A stretch of DNA of 64,000 nucleotides from Cymbomonas tetramitiformis (GCA_001247695.2 LGRX02024627.1:43037-107036), one strand, 5' to 3'; positions 20,808 through 32,444 are shown, numbered from the stretch's first letter. A program made the numbers and translations. The notes: generated by a model not told the origin, from the sequence alone.

Positions 20808-22080
20808 CTGGCAGCACAGTTGATCGGTAAGCACACATACCCATTCAGGAACCATCAAAACAACAAAACCAAACTCAAATGTTGTATTTCATGTCATTAT
20901 TTTGCCATGTGCCAGTTTTGACGCCAATCCCCGCCAATACATACAATCAATAGAGGGCATGCACTGTGACTCTCTCTGTGTCCATTTGCATTCCAGAAAT
21001 TTTTATTCAAATCTCAAAACAAAAAAATGGAATCCGAGCTTCCAAGGATCCCAACAATAGGCACTTTGTGCAGCTAGGTTGGGGCCAGGGACGCGAATTG
21101 TATTACATATAATGGGAGCAAACAAAGGCGGTTATAGTTGCCAACACGGAGGAGCTAATGAACTAGATAGAGGTTCGGCATCAAATCAAATATCACTGTG
21201 ACCTGTGACACATGGCGCCTGAGAATATAATGGCCATGCGCGTTTGAGGCCAGCTCTGTTCCTTTTGCTTTGACAAATAAAAAGGGACTTCAAGTGTACA
21301 TATGTGCATATGTAAACTGTGTGGCACACACACTGCTGCATGCATGTTTTAAAACAGTATGTAGTTCGTACAACTTTCAATTTTGTTTCGGTACTTCTAG
21401 AAACATAATAGGTTCTACATTACTGGCAAGAGTGCCAAGAAAGCTTGGTTCTCCGCAGAAAGGGAAAGATGAGGGTGTATCTAAGGTAGGGATCTAGCCC
21501 CGACCCACCCTAATCCCAGAGGGGAGTACTCCAGCTGGACCCATCAGTCAGCAGGGTGGCTTGGAAACAAGCAATGCTCCTGAGGAGTGTGTAGCAGCAA
21601 TACTAGCGGCGGATAGAAGGTGTTTGTGAAGGCTCTACAGCTTCATCAGCAACAGCAACAACCTTTGTACGACTGCATTCACGAGCCAGCAGATTACTGA
21701 TGTAAAAGAATGAGGTGACTAACAAGAACAATAATATTATTGAGCCATTCCATCAGATGTTGATCCAACGCCTTCATTCTACAAAAAGAAGGGCAAAATG
21801 GCAGAAATTACATCATATTGGTATCCTATGTACCAGTCGACAACAAGAATTCATTTTCTCAATGTCCTGCCAATACAGTCAGACTATAGAATGCTGAGGC
21901 TGTACCCTCTATAATTGGACAAATCGCACAACATCATCTCCAAGAAATCTGCTGCGTCAATGAACGCAGTACAAGCTCACGGCACTCACACATTCATTGG
22001 TGTTCCTCCAAGATACTGTGCAATTCACTGAGAGCTGTTCCATTTATTGTCGCAGGGGGTGCATGCCTATTTTTGTCCGG
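20808..22080. other. Intron-like or intergenic, no gene seen
   Basis: AT-rich sequence with scattered short open frames and no recognised domain or repeat family. Confidence 0.4.
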
Positions 22081-22096
22081 TGGGTGGGTGGGGTGA

Positions 22097-22441
22097 TTGG
22101 ACACTGATGATGAACAGTGTTACAGCAGCGTTAATATATGTCCGCTGGGTGGGTGCGTGGGGGTCAATGATGATGTCCCTCCCCCTTGCGACAATAAATT
22201 GAACAGCCCTGATGAGACGGTGTCGTTGCTGGAAGACTCGGAGCTCTCAGCAGAGGACATTCGTCAGGTATCTAGCTACGCTGATAAACTCACTTCATTC
22301 GTGGAGTATATTCGTTCTGGTATAACCGCTTTACCGTGCTGCAACTACATGCTAGCCTGGACGCGGGCGCGGCGTAAAAAACGGAGGCTGATGAGTCCAT
22401 GCATCAAAGCAAAGCTGATGTTCATGGAGGGCTGCGTCTAA
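22097..22441 (+). CDS. Uncharacterised 114-codon ORF, possibly an exon
   Basis: Starts at a TTG with no upstream ATG in frame, so if real it is an exon. The product is acidic in the middle (SPDETVSLLEDSELSAED) and ends with a basic, cysteine-containing tail (ARRKKRRLMSPC). No family is recognised. Its charge pattern looks more protein-like than nearby random frames, but splice sites could not be settled and it lies opposite the presumed mosaic gene. Confidence 0.2.
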   Translation: MDTDDEQCYSSVNICPLGGCVGVNDDVPPPCDNKLNSPDETVSLLEDSELSAEDIRQVSSYADKLTSFVEYIRSGITALPCCNYMLAWTRARRKKRRLMSPCIKAKLMFMEGCV

Positions 22442-23189
22442 CAAGGGATTGACAGCTTGCTTGGCTTACGACTTGTTGAGGAGTGCCTTGACAAACCTGA
22501 ACAATCAATCGAAGAACAAGCAAGCAAGGTGATATTGCACAGCAATGCAAAAGCAGAAAGCGTGGACTGAAATATATATGTATGGTGGATGAGGCGGACG
22601 CTGGAGGCTGGACAATGACGCAAAGACCTGCTGGAGGCAAGCAAGGGAAAAGGCAAAGGTCATGGCAAGTCTGCCGAGGCGGATGGCTTGTGGACTTTTG
22701 TGCTCTTGGACTCTTTGAACATTATGTATATCAAAATAGCATTGTAATTCAATTACCTACCTTGATGACCGATGGATTCATGTCGCGTCATGCATGGTCA
22801 GGTTCGGGTACTGTTGTGGTTTGTTGTGGCATGGTGATAGTTCGTATGGTATTGCTTGTACATACTGAACGGCATGAGATCGGCCAACAAAAGCCAGCCC
22901 ACCATCATTCCAGTGGATGTGAGAAGAAAATCAAGAGCAGGGCGGGGCCGTGACAAGATACCACAAACACATACATATTCCCAACCCAAATGCAAAGCAA
23001 CATGGAAAGATGATACGATGTGACCGATCGTCGCCAAACAACTGTTGGTCTCTGGGTTACGGAGTAAGCGGACCCTGCCATGCCCCCCAGTGGCTCCCGG
23101 TCGATGGATGGGACCTGTTGGTACATGATTATGTCATGAATGCAGTCACACCATACAGCATGGACACCCCATGTCAAAAAAAGAAAACA

Positions 23190-23690
23190 TCCGGGCACCT
23201 AAGTGCTCCCCACAAAATTCAAGGGAAACCACAGAAGGTGTGCATCACCACCTTCTGCCTCTCCTCGCAGCACGACAGACAAATCTACCGAGCTCTCCAA
23301 GAGGCAGTGCCCGCCAGAATGGCACCACAGGGATAACCGCCTCCCAAAACCCACTTCCACCCGGCGGCCGTCCCCGTTCACAGCGATCTGCCAGTACTCA
23401 TATCAAGGTCAAAGAACACAAGTCCCCCGGCATGTGTAATAACCATGAGCACTGCACACGGAGAGGGAGCTAGCGTCAGACGAATCCAAGACACTCCCAA
23501 AAAGCGAACCGTAGATAAATCCCCGACGCACTCAAAGAGGCAGTACCCGTCAGAAGGGTACCACAGGGACAGCCACATCCCATCATCCAAATCATTCCAG
23601 TGGCCGTCCCCGTTAACAACGAGATGCCAGTACCCCATAAAGTGGTGTATGCCCCATATTGCTTGTACATACATACATCTGATGATGGCT
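23190..23690 (-). repeat. Diverged tandem duplication of a W/G-rich coding-like unit
   Basis: On the minus strand two copies about 270 bp apart read GYWHLVVNGDGHW ... WLSLWYPSDGYCLFE and EYWQIAVNGDGRR ... LSLWCHSGGHCLLE. Conserved positions are at amino-acid level (YW, VNGDG, LSLW, C-L-E), and the two are in different frames, as expected for separate exons. I do not recognise the fold. No clean phase-1 splice pair was found, so either boundaries were missed or these are exon relics. Confidence 0.4.
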
Positions 23691-24109
23691 TGCGGGGGAG
23701 GATGCCAACTTAATGGAGTCAAGTGGAGCCTGGAGCGCAAGATTAAGAATGCCGGTTCATCAGTGGAAAAACACATGAATCAATTTTGGGATCGACTGCA
23801 TGGACGCGATCGAAGCGATTGAGGCAATCAGCGTTTTTGAGGCCTTTAGTCGTGACTGAAGCCCTTAACATTGTAGCCCCGAAACCCACGATTAGTTGCA
23901 CAAGATCGGGATGCTTAGCAAACACTTTAATAGAGTACAATAGGTAGTGCATACATATGGCACAACCCCCAAGGATCCAACAATATAAAGAATGTGCGGT
24001 GTGAATTTTTGTGTCGCACGCTATTGATTATTGCATGTATGGATAAATGGAGAAGTAGATTTGTGTGTTCTCAGTCATTACATATGCATTTGTGATGCCT
24101 GCTGCAGAA

Positions 24110-24262
24110 TATACTTGGGGGACACTGGGAATAATAGGGGATCCTCGCTCGGGGAATACTGGGGATCCTGGGGGAATATATGGGAATCCTGGGGGGTTAT
24201 ATGGGATTCCCATATAGTCCCCCAAGATCCCCAGCAGTAGTATGATTGCCCGAGGATCCCCA
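24110..24262. repeat. GGGGATCCT-type minisatellite with inverted half
   Basis: Variants of ACTGGGGATCCTGGGGGAAT in tandem, followed by the inverted form (CCCCCAAGATCCCCAGCA). The two halves could fold together into an imperfect hairpin. Confidence 0.65.
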
Positions 24263-24324
24263 GCACAACATGACAAGTAAAGCAGCTGGCAAAAGCAGGA
24301 TAAAGCAGGATAAAAATACAAGCA

Positions 24325-24530
24325 TATATGCAAGATCATTATTCACAAAAGTAGGTGCTAAGGTAGAACTTTATTTGAACATCAATCGCAATTAGATAGG
24401 CATGGGCATCGTCGCGCCACAATCTATCTCCATTGTCGTAGTTGCATGCATGCATTGTTGTTGCATTCGGAATCACACATCCCATCACCTAATCAATGAC
24501 TGGCCGGCCAGTCATATATGCAAGATCATC
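24325..24530 (-). pseudogene. Dead duplicate of the LNR exon
   Basis: Sequence at 24330-24500 is a diverged copy of 24525-24699. The translated remnant reads LGDGMCDSECNNNAC, after which small insertions (an extra ATGC, an extra ATA) destroy the frame. The donor site has changed from GT to GC at the position used by the intact copy. It arose by tandem duplication of exon plus flanking intron. Confidence 0.7.
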
Positions 24531-24603
24531 ATTTACAAAAGTAGGTACTGAGGTAGAACTTTGAACATCAATCGCAATTAGATAGTCATGGGCATCGTCG
24601 CAC

Positions 24604-24699
24604 CACAATCTCCATTGTCGTAGCCGCATGCATTGTTGTCGCAATTGGCATCACACTCGCCATCACCTAACCATTGACTGCGGCAGCCAGAAGAACACT
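24604..24699 (-). CDS. Lin-12/Notch repeat (LNR) exon (phase 1-1)
   Basis: This 96-bp exon encodes one LNR module: CRSQWLGDGECDANC followed by DNNACGYDNGDC. It has six cysteines, the WLGDG motif and the Ca-binding Asp/Asn residues of the family. The acceptor (gtgtgccgcag) and donor (gtgcgacg) both give phase 1. If the donor is not used, the frame stops after ATMPMTI, so an alternative terminal exon is possible. LNR modules are extracellular, disulphide-bonded and calcium-binding; outside animal Notch they occur in assorted protist surface proteins. Confidence 0.8.
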
Positions 24700-26330
24700 C
24701 TGCGGCACACCGGATTCATCCCAAGTAAATCATCCTTATTACCATGCATTATTGGAGATCACCAAGTGCCTACATCTGGGTTTTGGCATAAGAGGATCAG
24801 TGGTATCAAGATGGGCATTAGAGTATAATGTATGTGTGAACATGGTAGCTAGTAAACACTCTACTAATAATCTTTCTCCAGCGACTGGAATCCCAGCTTT
24901 GAGCGGTTCGTTCCATTGTTGGATCTCCTGAATATGATACTTTAACTTAAGTTAGTAAGGTAACATAACTTGCGTGTCTAACCACACAAGTTATGACGCG
25001 CTATGGCATCCCGCGGTCCGCTTGGCCCCAAGCGCACCACGGGAATGGCGTGAGCGAATCTGGGGCTAATGAACGAAGCCGCACTTGGTCTCCAGCAGAC
25101 GTTTAAACCCACTAGTATGACCTATTTGAGATAAGTTGTGAAAGAAAATTACACTCATGCATGTTTACTAATTTGTGCGTGATTAACACACTGCTAGGCA
25201 GCGCTTAACACTCTAAAACTGCTCAGCAAAGTTAAGTGTGTCATGCGGAAACGAGAAATAAGCGTGATCTGACTGTTGCGATTTCTTTCTAAGTCTGTGA
25301 TCGGAATCGAACGATTGGAATTTACTGTCGAGCGATCCTCGAGAAGTTTAAGAGCAATTCCGCCCCGTTTCATTACATGACTAAATTGCCGTAAGACAGC
25401 AGTAGACCTTGCCGAGGAGAGTTGCAGGTGTGGCGATGCAGTAATAAGAGTACATCACGCACCTCCACCGCTCCACGGTGGACGAGCTATCCGTGGTGCT
25501 GCTGAGAGAAAATTGTTGAAGGCACAAGCAGATTGCGTGGAGGGGAGTCAATGGACTGCAGCAGCTCCTAGAAAAGGGGCAGGTTCAGTGGGACGACGAC
25601 TTGGCTAGTTTATTTGGAGGGATTCCACAACATCATGGACTCCGAAGAGCAAGGAGTAAGGCAGCTATTGGAGGCTGCCGGGTAAGCGGGGTACCTTTGA
25701 GGGTGTATGTAGCTAGCGCTGGCCAATAAAGGGATCCAGCTAGATAGCTAGCCCGGACACGCTGGAATGCACCGCACCGGAGTTGGGGGGGGGATTCATA
25801 CGCATTACAGGTTCACTTTTGGGTTACGCAATTTTGTCAATGACCAGTTGCACACACATGGTGACCAGATGATGACACTACCCAAGTGGGAAAATTCTGC
25901 AGTCGCAGAAGACACTGTGATCAGTTTACGGGTCAGAAATATCCCATGTGGCTGCAGACGCGGCACTGAAATGTAAAATGGACAACAGGATCAAAACATA
26001 CGCTACTGTACGTACGGTCAATTTCGCTCGGGAAAAGGCATATAAGTCAGATGCTAAGTACACAACCTCCTCAAAGTAAGCAAGCTTTCCTTACATCTTC
26101 CTCTTTGGTGGTTATTATTACTCACCATAAGAGCTACGAGGCTGGAAAGGTATTGCATTGGTTCATTATATGTTTTGAATGTCGAAAACTGTAGTTGATT
26201 GATGTGGCACAATGATATTACGCAAAATGGCGCTGCAAACTGGCGTATTATCTATGATTATTCCTAATGATATCAAGAATGAATTGTAGTTTCATATAAT
26301 TATATATAAGTAATAAATGCCCAGTCTTAC
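24700..26330. other. Intron-like or intergenic; no supported gene
   Basis: Holds a perfect-arm hairpin near 24966-24995 (ATAACTTG ... CAAGTTAT) and a second at 25010-25042 (CCCGCGGT ... ACCACGGG). A plus-strand stretch at 25470-25720 reads in pieces as protein-like (STVDELSVVLLREN, KGQVQWDDDLASLFGG) with a stop between, perhaps the relic of a gene or element. Nothing could be confirmed. Confidence 0.35.
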
Positions 26331-26441
26331 CACATGAGATTGTTTCGCCGGCTCCACAACAACGTTGCCCATTCAGCATATCAGCATATCCGCCATCGCT
26401 GCATAAACACGTAAAACCCGTACTTTCGGGTTCCATGCAAT
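26331..26441 (-). CDS. EGF-like/cysteine-rich exon (phase 1-1), 111 bp
   Basis: Acceptor gttgtgcgcag and donor gtaagac flank 37 codons: DCMEPESTGFTCLCSDGGYA then DMLNGQRCCGAGETISCG. The CxCxDGGY-like core and the C-x8-C-x-C spacing resemble the C-terminal half of an EGF-like module, with an extra CC pair. Both boundaries are phase 1, as is usual for EGF exons. It lies 1.6 kb upstream of the LNR exon on the same strand. Confidence 0.65.
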
Positions 26442-26639
26442 CTGCGCACAACAATCCAATCAAGCGTAAGTGAAGTAAGAGATGTGAGTCATGTAGCATC
26501 ACGTCGTTTCGGAAAACCAGATGCGTGATACATTTTGCTTGGAACCTCAAATGCTCCATACACGCAATTTATGATGCATGCGCAGGTTCATTATAATTTT
26601 ACAAACAAGCAGGATGTAAGCTTCTAAGGTAAAGTTATT

Positions 26640-26745
26640 CAGGCACAAATAAATATTGCGTGGCTTAGGCGAGAATATATACTCTAGGCAAATCTAGGCA
26701 AATCTAGGAACATATATATATATATATAGGCTAAGAAAATGTAGA
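26640..26745. repeat. AT-rich CTAGGCAAATCTAGG repeat
   Basis: Member of the same TAGGA/CTAGG short-repeat family as 4330-4512 and 27855-28005, followed by an (AT)n run. Confidence 0.5.
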
Positions 26746-26844
26746 GTGTTGCCCTTTGGATGGAACGATCGCACGCAGGCCGGTCGGTGTTCGTCAAGTT
26801 CAAGAAGGTCTGCATTGAATGTCTTCGGGCCAAGGGTAGGAATT

Positions 26845-28240
26845 AGTTTCATTTTCCAAACCGGTTATGCAATCGATTCGATTATTTCGATTTTGAAACC
26901 GATTTGATTATCATAATTATTCTCCCTTAACACTGCCCTCAAATTGGTATGCGGCGATGTCCAACGTAACATTCGAGGATCTACCTGATTCATTTTCTGC
27001 AGGGGACGAGCGAGTCTTGTTGGATGGCTGGCTAACTGAGCAAGGAGCTAGTGTGGGCAGGTGGTCAGATGTGTTCTGGCCGGCAAAGAGACGATGACGT
27101 GTAGTTCTGTGGTATTCAGTGGTACGTAGTGAGCGAGGAGTGTGCTCCTTAATGGATGCATGCATGAAGTAGGAAAAGCCTGACGGTGATTGTCGCTTGT
27201 TCGACTCATTTATTACGACTGTACATTTCACAATAATTGATTATATATGTGATACGTGTTGTACTATAAAGCACGTATCAGTACATACAGTACACTTCCC
27301 AGTTCCCACCAGTGCGTGTACATGGTGGGAGCACAAACTATTAACTCCTATGCTGTTATGGCATTTGGAGTTCTCTACGGCATAGTCGGCTAGACCGTCG
27401 CTTCTTAAGGTGCATATGAAAACATACGTGTTCATGCTTGCAACCAGGTTCTTCTTGGCATCGTTAGGTACATTTTGAGCTTTCGAATGCCTTGATAGGG
27501 GGTGTCTAGATAGGGGGTGACTCGGTGTGTATGATAAATTACATAGTATAATATTTTTTTTTTATTACGAAGTATATATATATATAAATATATGTCTACA
27601 ACTTACCGCGTTGCTCACAACAGACGAGGAGACTGCGTTGTTGTACACTGCTGCTTGCTCGGCAGCAGTAGTAGTGGACAAAGGTACGGTGCGCAACAGC
27701 CATTCTTGTTGTCAATTATTGTTACCACGAGGACATGACACATACATGGAATTTCCGGGACCGGTGAAGGGCAGGGCTCCCTCCAAGGTTAGTTGTGATG
27801 ATTTCTTGATGTGCATGTGATATGAGAAGCTCAGTTGTAGATAGGCAGGGGCAAAAAACCTCCTACATTTTCCTAGGTTCTTATATATACCTGCATATTC
27901 CTAGAGGGAAACTCCTATATTCTCCTATATTTTCCTAGAGAAACTCCTATATTTTCGTACATACAACTACATATTCCTATGTACACCTACATATTCCCAG
28001 ATCAAGGCTACTAATCGGTTATATATGATGAATTTGTAAAGCAATTGTCCGATTAATCGATTATGGGAATCGAATCGATTTGGATTTGGGGCACAATCGA
28101 ATCGATTAATCGGATAATTACTTTGAAATTGAACGAATCGCCAGTGTTAAGAGGCAAATAGTTAGACAATCAAATCGATCACGGAATTCACGTAATCGAA
28201 TCGATTTCATAACCGGTTTGAAATTTGAAACCGATTACCA
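26845..28240. mobile_element. Probable 1.4-kb foldback element with AATCGATTCGATT inverted ends
   Basis: The left end has AAACCGGTTATGCAATCGATTCGATTA, and the right end near 28190-28230 has its inverted counterpart (TAATCGAATCGATTTCATAACCGG). Extra copies of the AATCGATT motif lie next to both ends. No transposase is recognised; the interior contains a degraded minus-strand frame (26917-27231) and the TAGGA array at 27855-28005. Target duplications were not identified, so the limits are approximate. Confidence 0.45.
27855..28005. repeat. CTCCTATATTTTCC short-repeat array
   Basis: Inverted-orientation version of the 4330-4512 array (CTCCTATATT, TTCCTAGAG, CTACATATTCC units). Confidence 0.6.
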
Positions 28241-28269
28241 GTAGCCTTGTCCTAGATACATACAAGAAA

Positions 28270-28509
28270 CTAGTAGGAAAACATAGGGGGGAAATTCCGT
28301 GAGTGACGGGAATGAACCTTCCTCACACGCCTCGTAGGAATAATACCTCCAATATAATCCGCCCCAAGATCTTTCCTTATCGCTGCAGCTGTCGTCGGAT
28401 GCCACTTCGCACCAAGATGGAGAATCATCTGTACATGGTTTAGTACAGCTGCAAGTTGCGCCTGGACATTATCCCCACGCACCATTCCAAAGTGATGCTT
28501 AACATGCAT
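28270..28509 (-). CDS. Unrecognised open exon-like segment
   Basis: An 80-codon frame on the minus strand reads as regular protein (NVQAQLAAVLNHVQMILHLG, AAAIRKDLGADYIGGIIPTR). It ends close to the copia-like LTR. No domain is known to me and splice sites are uncertain. It could be an exon of the mosaic gene or an element relic. Confidence 0.2.
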   Translation of the reverse strand: MHVKHHFGMVRGDNVQAQLAAVLNHVQMILHLGAKWHPTTAAAIRKDLGADYIGGIIPTRRVRKVHSRHSRNFPPMFSY

Positions 28510-28738
28510 ATTCTATGCATACAGCAGCAGATTGTTGCCGATTTTATTCACACTTCTCGGAGTTTACAAGCAACTGAATAATAATGTTCCCTCTATCTAT
28601 TTGTACATATTATTACTATATTACCCTCTACAACCTTGAGAAACGGCTTCATAGCGATTATTACGTATCTCACACCTGCCCACACCACAATCTGGGCATA
28701 CAAAGTTCGATTGCTTCTTTGCTCGGCGTCGTAGATAG

Positions 28739-29148
28739 TTTTGGAATTCAGTACAGGGTTCTTTGCAAAAAGCGAGCATAAACTTTCATTCTCAAAAGAT
28801 ATAGCAGTTCGCAGCTTGAAACGCCACGAACTTTAGCGCCCAGTCATTACTGATTGGGCAGTCTAAGTGAAAGTTCACTAAATAGAGTCTGACGTGCCAC
28901 TGTCGAGTTCATAACGACTGCAGTGACACGTCTGCGATGGGCCGACGAACTATTACACACTGTGTCTTGCCGATGGTCATCATATGATCCAACGACCACG
29001 ATTAGTTCAGCAGATCTAGATCTAGATCTAAGGGTTTCATAGGGTTTCTTCAGGGTTCCTTCAGGGTTTGAGCATCCTGACTACTGTGCAAGGCCTAGAC
29101 AGTCATGCTTTACATCAAACTGATCAGCAGACACTGCAGATTCCAATA
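28739..29148 (-). repeat. 3' LTR of the complete copia-like element
   Basis: 410 bp; on the minus strand it starts TATTGGAATCTGCAG and ends GAATTCCAAAA. It differs from the 5' LTR by scattered substitutions, so the insertion is not very recent. Confidence 0.92.
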
Positions 29149-29351
29149 ACCCTTCTAAAGGGTGACTGTCTAGTTGTCCTACTGCCAGTTCTTGGGAATG
29201 GTGCCCCTTCAGTCAGCAACACCCACTTCTTGGGATGGTGCCCCTCCAGCTCCAGTTTATGGGGATGATGCCCCCTTCAGTCTTCAGTTCCAGTGATATG
29301 GGGATGGTGCCCCTTCAGCTCCAGTTTGTGAGGATGGTGCCCCTTCAGTCT
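29149..29351 (-). repeat. GGGATGGTGCCCC tandem motif before the 3' LTR
   Basis: Five imperfect copies of GGGATGGTGCCCCTTCAG at 30-60-bp spacing between the end of the coding frame and the polypurine tract. Confidence 0.6.
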
Positions 29352-30405
29352 TCATTTGATCATCACGGGGTAGGTTGTCAAGATATCCACTCGTAGTCCA
29401 GGATAAAGCTCAGGATGTCCAGATAGTCCAACCTGACAAGCCTCGGGATCATCATCCTCATGCGAGTCGGAGCCCGAGTCCAGATCGGGGATGGAGTCAT
29501 CAAAGTTATCACCAAAGTGGTCACCATCATCATCCTCGGTGAACACCTTCATAGAGTCGAAGATGTGCTTGGTGGCGCCACAATCCAGAACAGCGCTCTT
29601 GTCCATAGTGGAGCGGGGCGCAACTCGCAGGTCAGGATCCACCACCCCCCCGGCCACCTTAGCACAGCGAGCAGTAGCATCAGTAGGCACCGCCAACACT
29701 TTGTCCAGCACTGAGTAATTGTCGGAGAGGGCGAGTCCAGAGGATGGAGGGTCCACAAAGGCAGATTTACCAGATTGCCCTCCCTCACCGAGAGCAGATA
29801 AAGCCTTACCGGTGTCCTCCAGGCCAGGGTACGTATAAGTCAGATTGTCCACTCTCACGGAGAGCAAATAAAGTCTCACCAGTATCAGAGTGCTTCTCCT
29901 CCTCGCCAGCAGTGTGGGATATAACAACCTCAGGCTCGCCCACCTCCGTCAAGACAGAGTAGTAATTGAGTACCGGGAACACAGAGGACAGGGGCTCCAC
30001 AGGTACAGAGCCCCGACCAGATATCCAGGGCTCGCACGGGGTCGAACTGGAAGGCAGCGACCCAGAGATGTTGAGATTACCAGCCTCACCTGACCCTGAG
30101 CTCAGGGCAGATTGTGCACCGTCCAGTAATTCAAATAATGACGACTCCACCAGTCCGGAGTCCTGATATGTCGATAGCTGGCCTGAGGCCGGGCGAAGGG
30201 TCAGCGAGCCAGAGACGCTAGCACGACCAGATTCCAATAGCCCAGAGCTGTAATAACTGGCATATATATCTTCACCGGTCTCGCTCAGACCAGGGTGTAA
30301 GTCAGATGGACAAGCCTCCCGAATGGCAAAAAGGACCTCACCAGCCTCTTCCAGTCCAGGATGAAGCTCAGATTGCCCAGCTGCAGCACCAAGATGTTCA
30401 CCAGG
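29352..30405 (-). pseudogene. Copia-like Gag-protease, downstream part (frameshifted)
   Basis: Reading leftward from 30405, the frame continues the Gag in phase once the nested transposon is removed. It encodes a Ser/Gly/Glu-rich region with repeated SGxxSALSSGSGEAG-like phrases to a stop near 29806. After a frame change at about 29850-29927 it continues to 29352 with the copia-type protease signature AVLDCGATKHIFDS (D-x-G-A-T-x-H), then a strongly acidic tail (DDDGDHFGDNFDDSIPDLD). Nothing of RT remains. The frameshift and deletion show the element depends on other copies for movement. Confidence 0.75.
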
Positions 30406-32444
30406 ATAACGGGGTCATTTTGTAGCTACCCCCTACCATTTTTGTAGCTACTGTGACATTTTTGTAGGTGTCCCAGAACCGACCGGGAATTTCCCCCGGA
30501 AATTCTGGGACAATCTTCGTTTTTGTAGGTGTCCCAGAACCGACCGAGAATTTCCCCCGGAAATTCTGGGACAATCTTCGTTCCCTTATAGGGGAAAGGG
30601 GAAATTCCCAGGATTTTTCCAGGGCACACCCCAGTGTTAACAGTGTGCGTCAGGATGCATCACCACACGACACCGCCCCCAGATTGTTTGTAGCCATACT
30701 ACCCAGTGCATCCTACGGTACGGGGCGAGTCCAGGTCAGAAAGGAAGCAGATAGAGTAGATAAAGATATCAAAATTTTGAGAGCACAGTTTTTATAATTT
30801 ATATTTGTCGTCGACCATAACATTCAGTCTTACATCGACTGTATGGCGACCGTTCGACCGCCCGATCGAAATATCAACCGACTGGCTGACGGACTGTCCG
30901 TTCGATCTTTAGTCACAACTAGCAGACTCGATCGGATATATGTCACGCATCTCGTGCTTCAAGATCGTCTCACCAGTCACCTTTCCTACTTCAGATATTT
31001 CAGGAGTCACGCGGCCCCGACGAGCTCTGACGATCGCGCATCCACGATTGAGGAAATCTCATATTAGATCCCGATTTGCCACACCTTCACCATTCTTCAA
31101 GCTCTCTTCTTGCGCCGCCTGTTTCATGCCTGCTGTTTCAGCATTCTGCTTTCTTGTTTGACTAACAACTTTTACACGCCACTTCGTTATCCTAGCGGAT
31201 ATCCTGAATCGGTCGTGTTTTAACCTGTATGCGTGGAGCCTGGCGGGGGAGGGGGGCTTTCCTCGCTGCGTGCGATGTTTCACATTAGCCGTTGCTGGCC
31301 CGGTTCTTGTTTCCTACGTTGTAGGGATGCGCGGAGACCGTCGGGCTTCTTCGCAGCCTGACAGTATGGGTTCAATTCCCAACATCTCCTCCGGGCATCA
31401 TTATTTTTCGCAGGTTGCCACTATGTTGTGCATTTTCTGAAGCCGCCAGCAACGTTGCTGGCGGCATCTTTCCAGCTCTACTAAACTCGCGGAAGATAGG
31501 GGTGCTTGGAGACCGGCGGGCTTATTTACAGCCCGACGGTTTGGGTTCGAGTCCCAACATCTTTACTGACTAGCGTATCGTTTTTTTGCAGGTTTCTTTT
31601 TTTACGCCGGGCTCCTTCTGATGTCGCCAGTAACGTTGCTGGTGGCATGCTGTAATTTCCAGTCTTGCAAAAATGATATTCGCTTGTTTATTTTAGAAAT
31701 TCGCAGGTTTACTTCAGAATTACTCAACCTATTTCCCTGTTTACTGTTTCGCTGTTTTTTTAAACGTCTTCCGTGTAAACTCCCAATAGAGGGCGAAATG
31801 CCAACAGCAATAGGTTTGTCCGTATTGGGTTCGTTCCCCAACGTCCTGACTAAGTCGACGCTCTCGTGCTGCAGGAAACATGTTTGGAATTATTTTGGAT
31901 CTGTGCTCTGTGCTCGTGTTTTCTTATCGCCCACGGGTCGTCGAACCCTTAGACTAGAAACTAGCAACCTAGTATGGATGGTATTAATTATGCTATTGTG
32001 TTTTAAGAGTCTAATTTGTGTTTGCTAATCTTTTCGACCGATCTGAAATGCCTGCACGTTTGCCTCGTGCTAGTTAGTATGCATGATAGTTTGATAGCAT
32101 TAATTTCTTGGCATCCTCCATACAACTGTCTAATATATTCGTATTACATGCCATCTGCGCGGTAGGCGGTACTCTTAGTTCAATAAAAATGTACTATGAT
32201 TTATGTGCGGTGTCAATCGTTTGTGGTTCCAATAGCTCGAAAATTCGTTTTCGTGAATTTTGTAGCCAGCTACAAAATGGGCCACCCAGGGAGCTTTTGT
32301 AGCTATAGCTACAAAACGGGCCACCCCGGCAGCTTTTGTAGCTATAGCTACAAAACGGGCCACCCCGGCAGCTTTTGTAGCTAAGCTACAAACCCGGGTA
32401 GCTACAAAAATGGTAGGGGGTAGCTACAAAAACGTCGTGTTACC
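30406..32444. mobile_element. 2.0-kb non-autonomous DNA transposon nested in the copia-like element
   Basis: A 34-bp perfect inverted repeat (TTTTGTAGCTACCCCCTACC...) lies at 30418-30451 and 32398-32431, 12-13 bp inside each end. GTTCACCAGG is duplicated at 30396-30405 and 32445-32454. The 8-10-bp duplication suggests hAT or Mutator affinity. Subterminal TTTTGTAGCTATAGCTACAAAA palindromes lie near 32290-32390, and a 75-bp direct repeat (TTTTGTAGGTGTCCCAGAACCGA...) near the left end. No transposase is recognised. Three tRNA-like segments lie inside. Confidence 0.9.
31322..31870 (+). repeat. Three tandem units with tRNA-like (T-arm/B-box) segments and AACGTT palindromes
   Basis: Units start near 31322, 31495 and 31795. 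The first two have a potential anticodon arm (CGGGCT TATTTAC AGCCCG in the second) and a T-arm (TTGGG TTCGAGT CCCAA in the second), with B-box-like GGTTCRANTCC. The third keeps only GGGTTCGTTCCCC. Each of the first two is followed by a GCCGCCAGCAACGTTGCTGGC-type palindrome. U33 is absent and acceptor stems are poor, so these are not functional tRNA genes; a SINE-like pol III origin is likely. Confidence 0.5.

Noticed and set aside
27527..27820. Possible exon with good GTAAGT donor on the minus strand near 27610
   Set aside because: No frame gives a recognisable module, and no matching acceptor was found; left unannotated.
31322..31570. Functional tRNA genes
   Set aside because: T-arm and anticodon-like arm exist, but U33 is missing and the acceptor stem pairs poorly.
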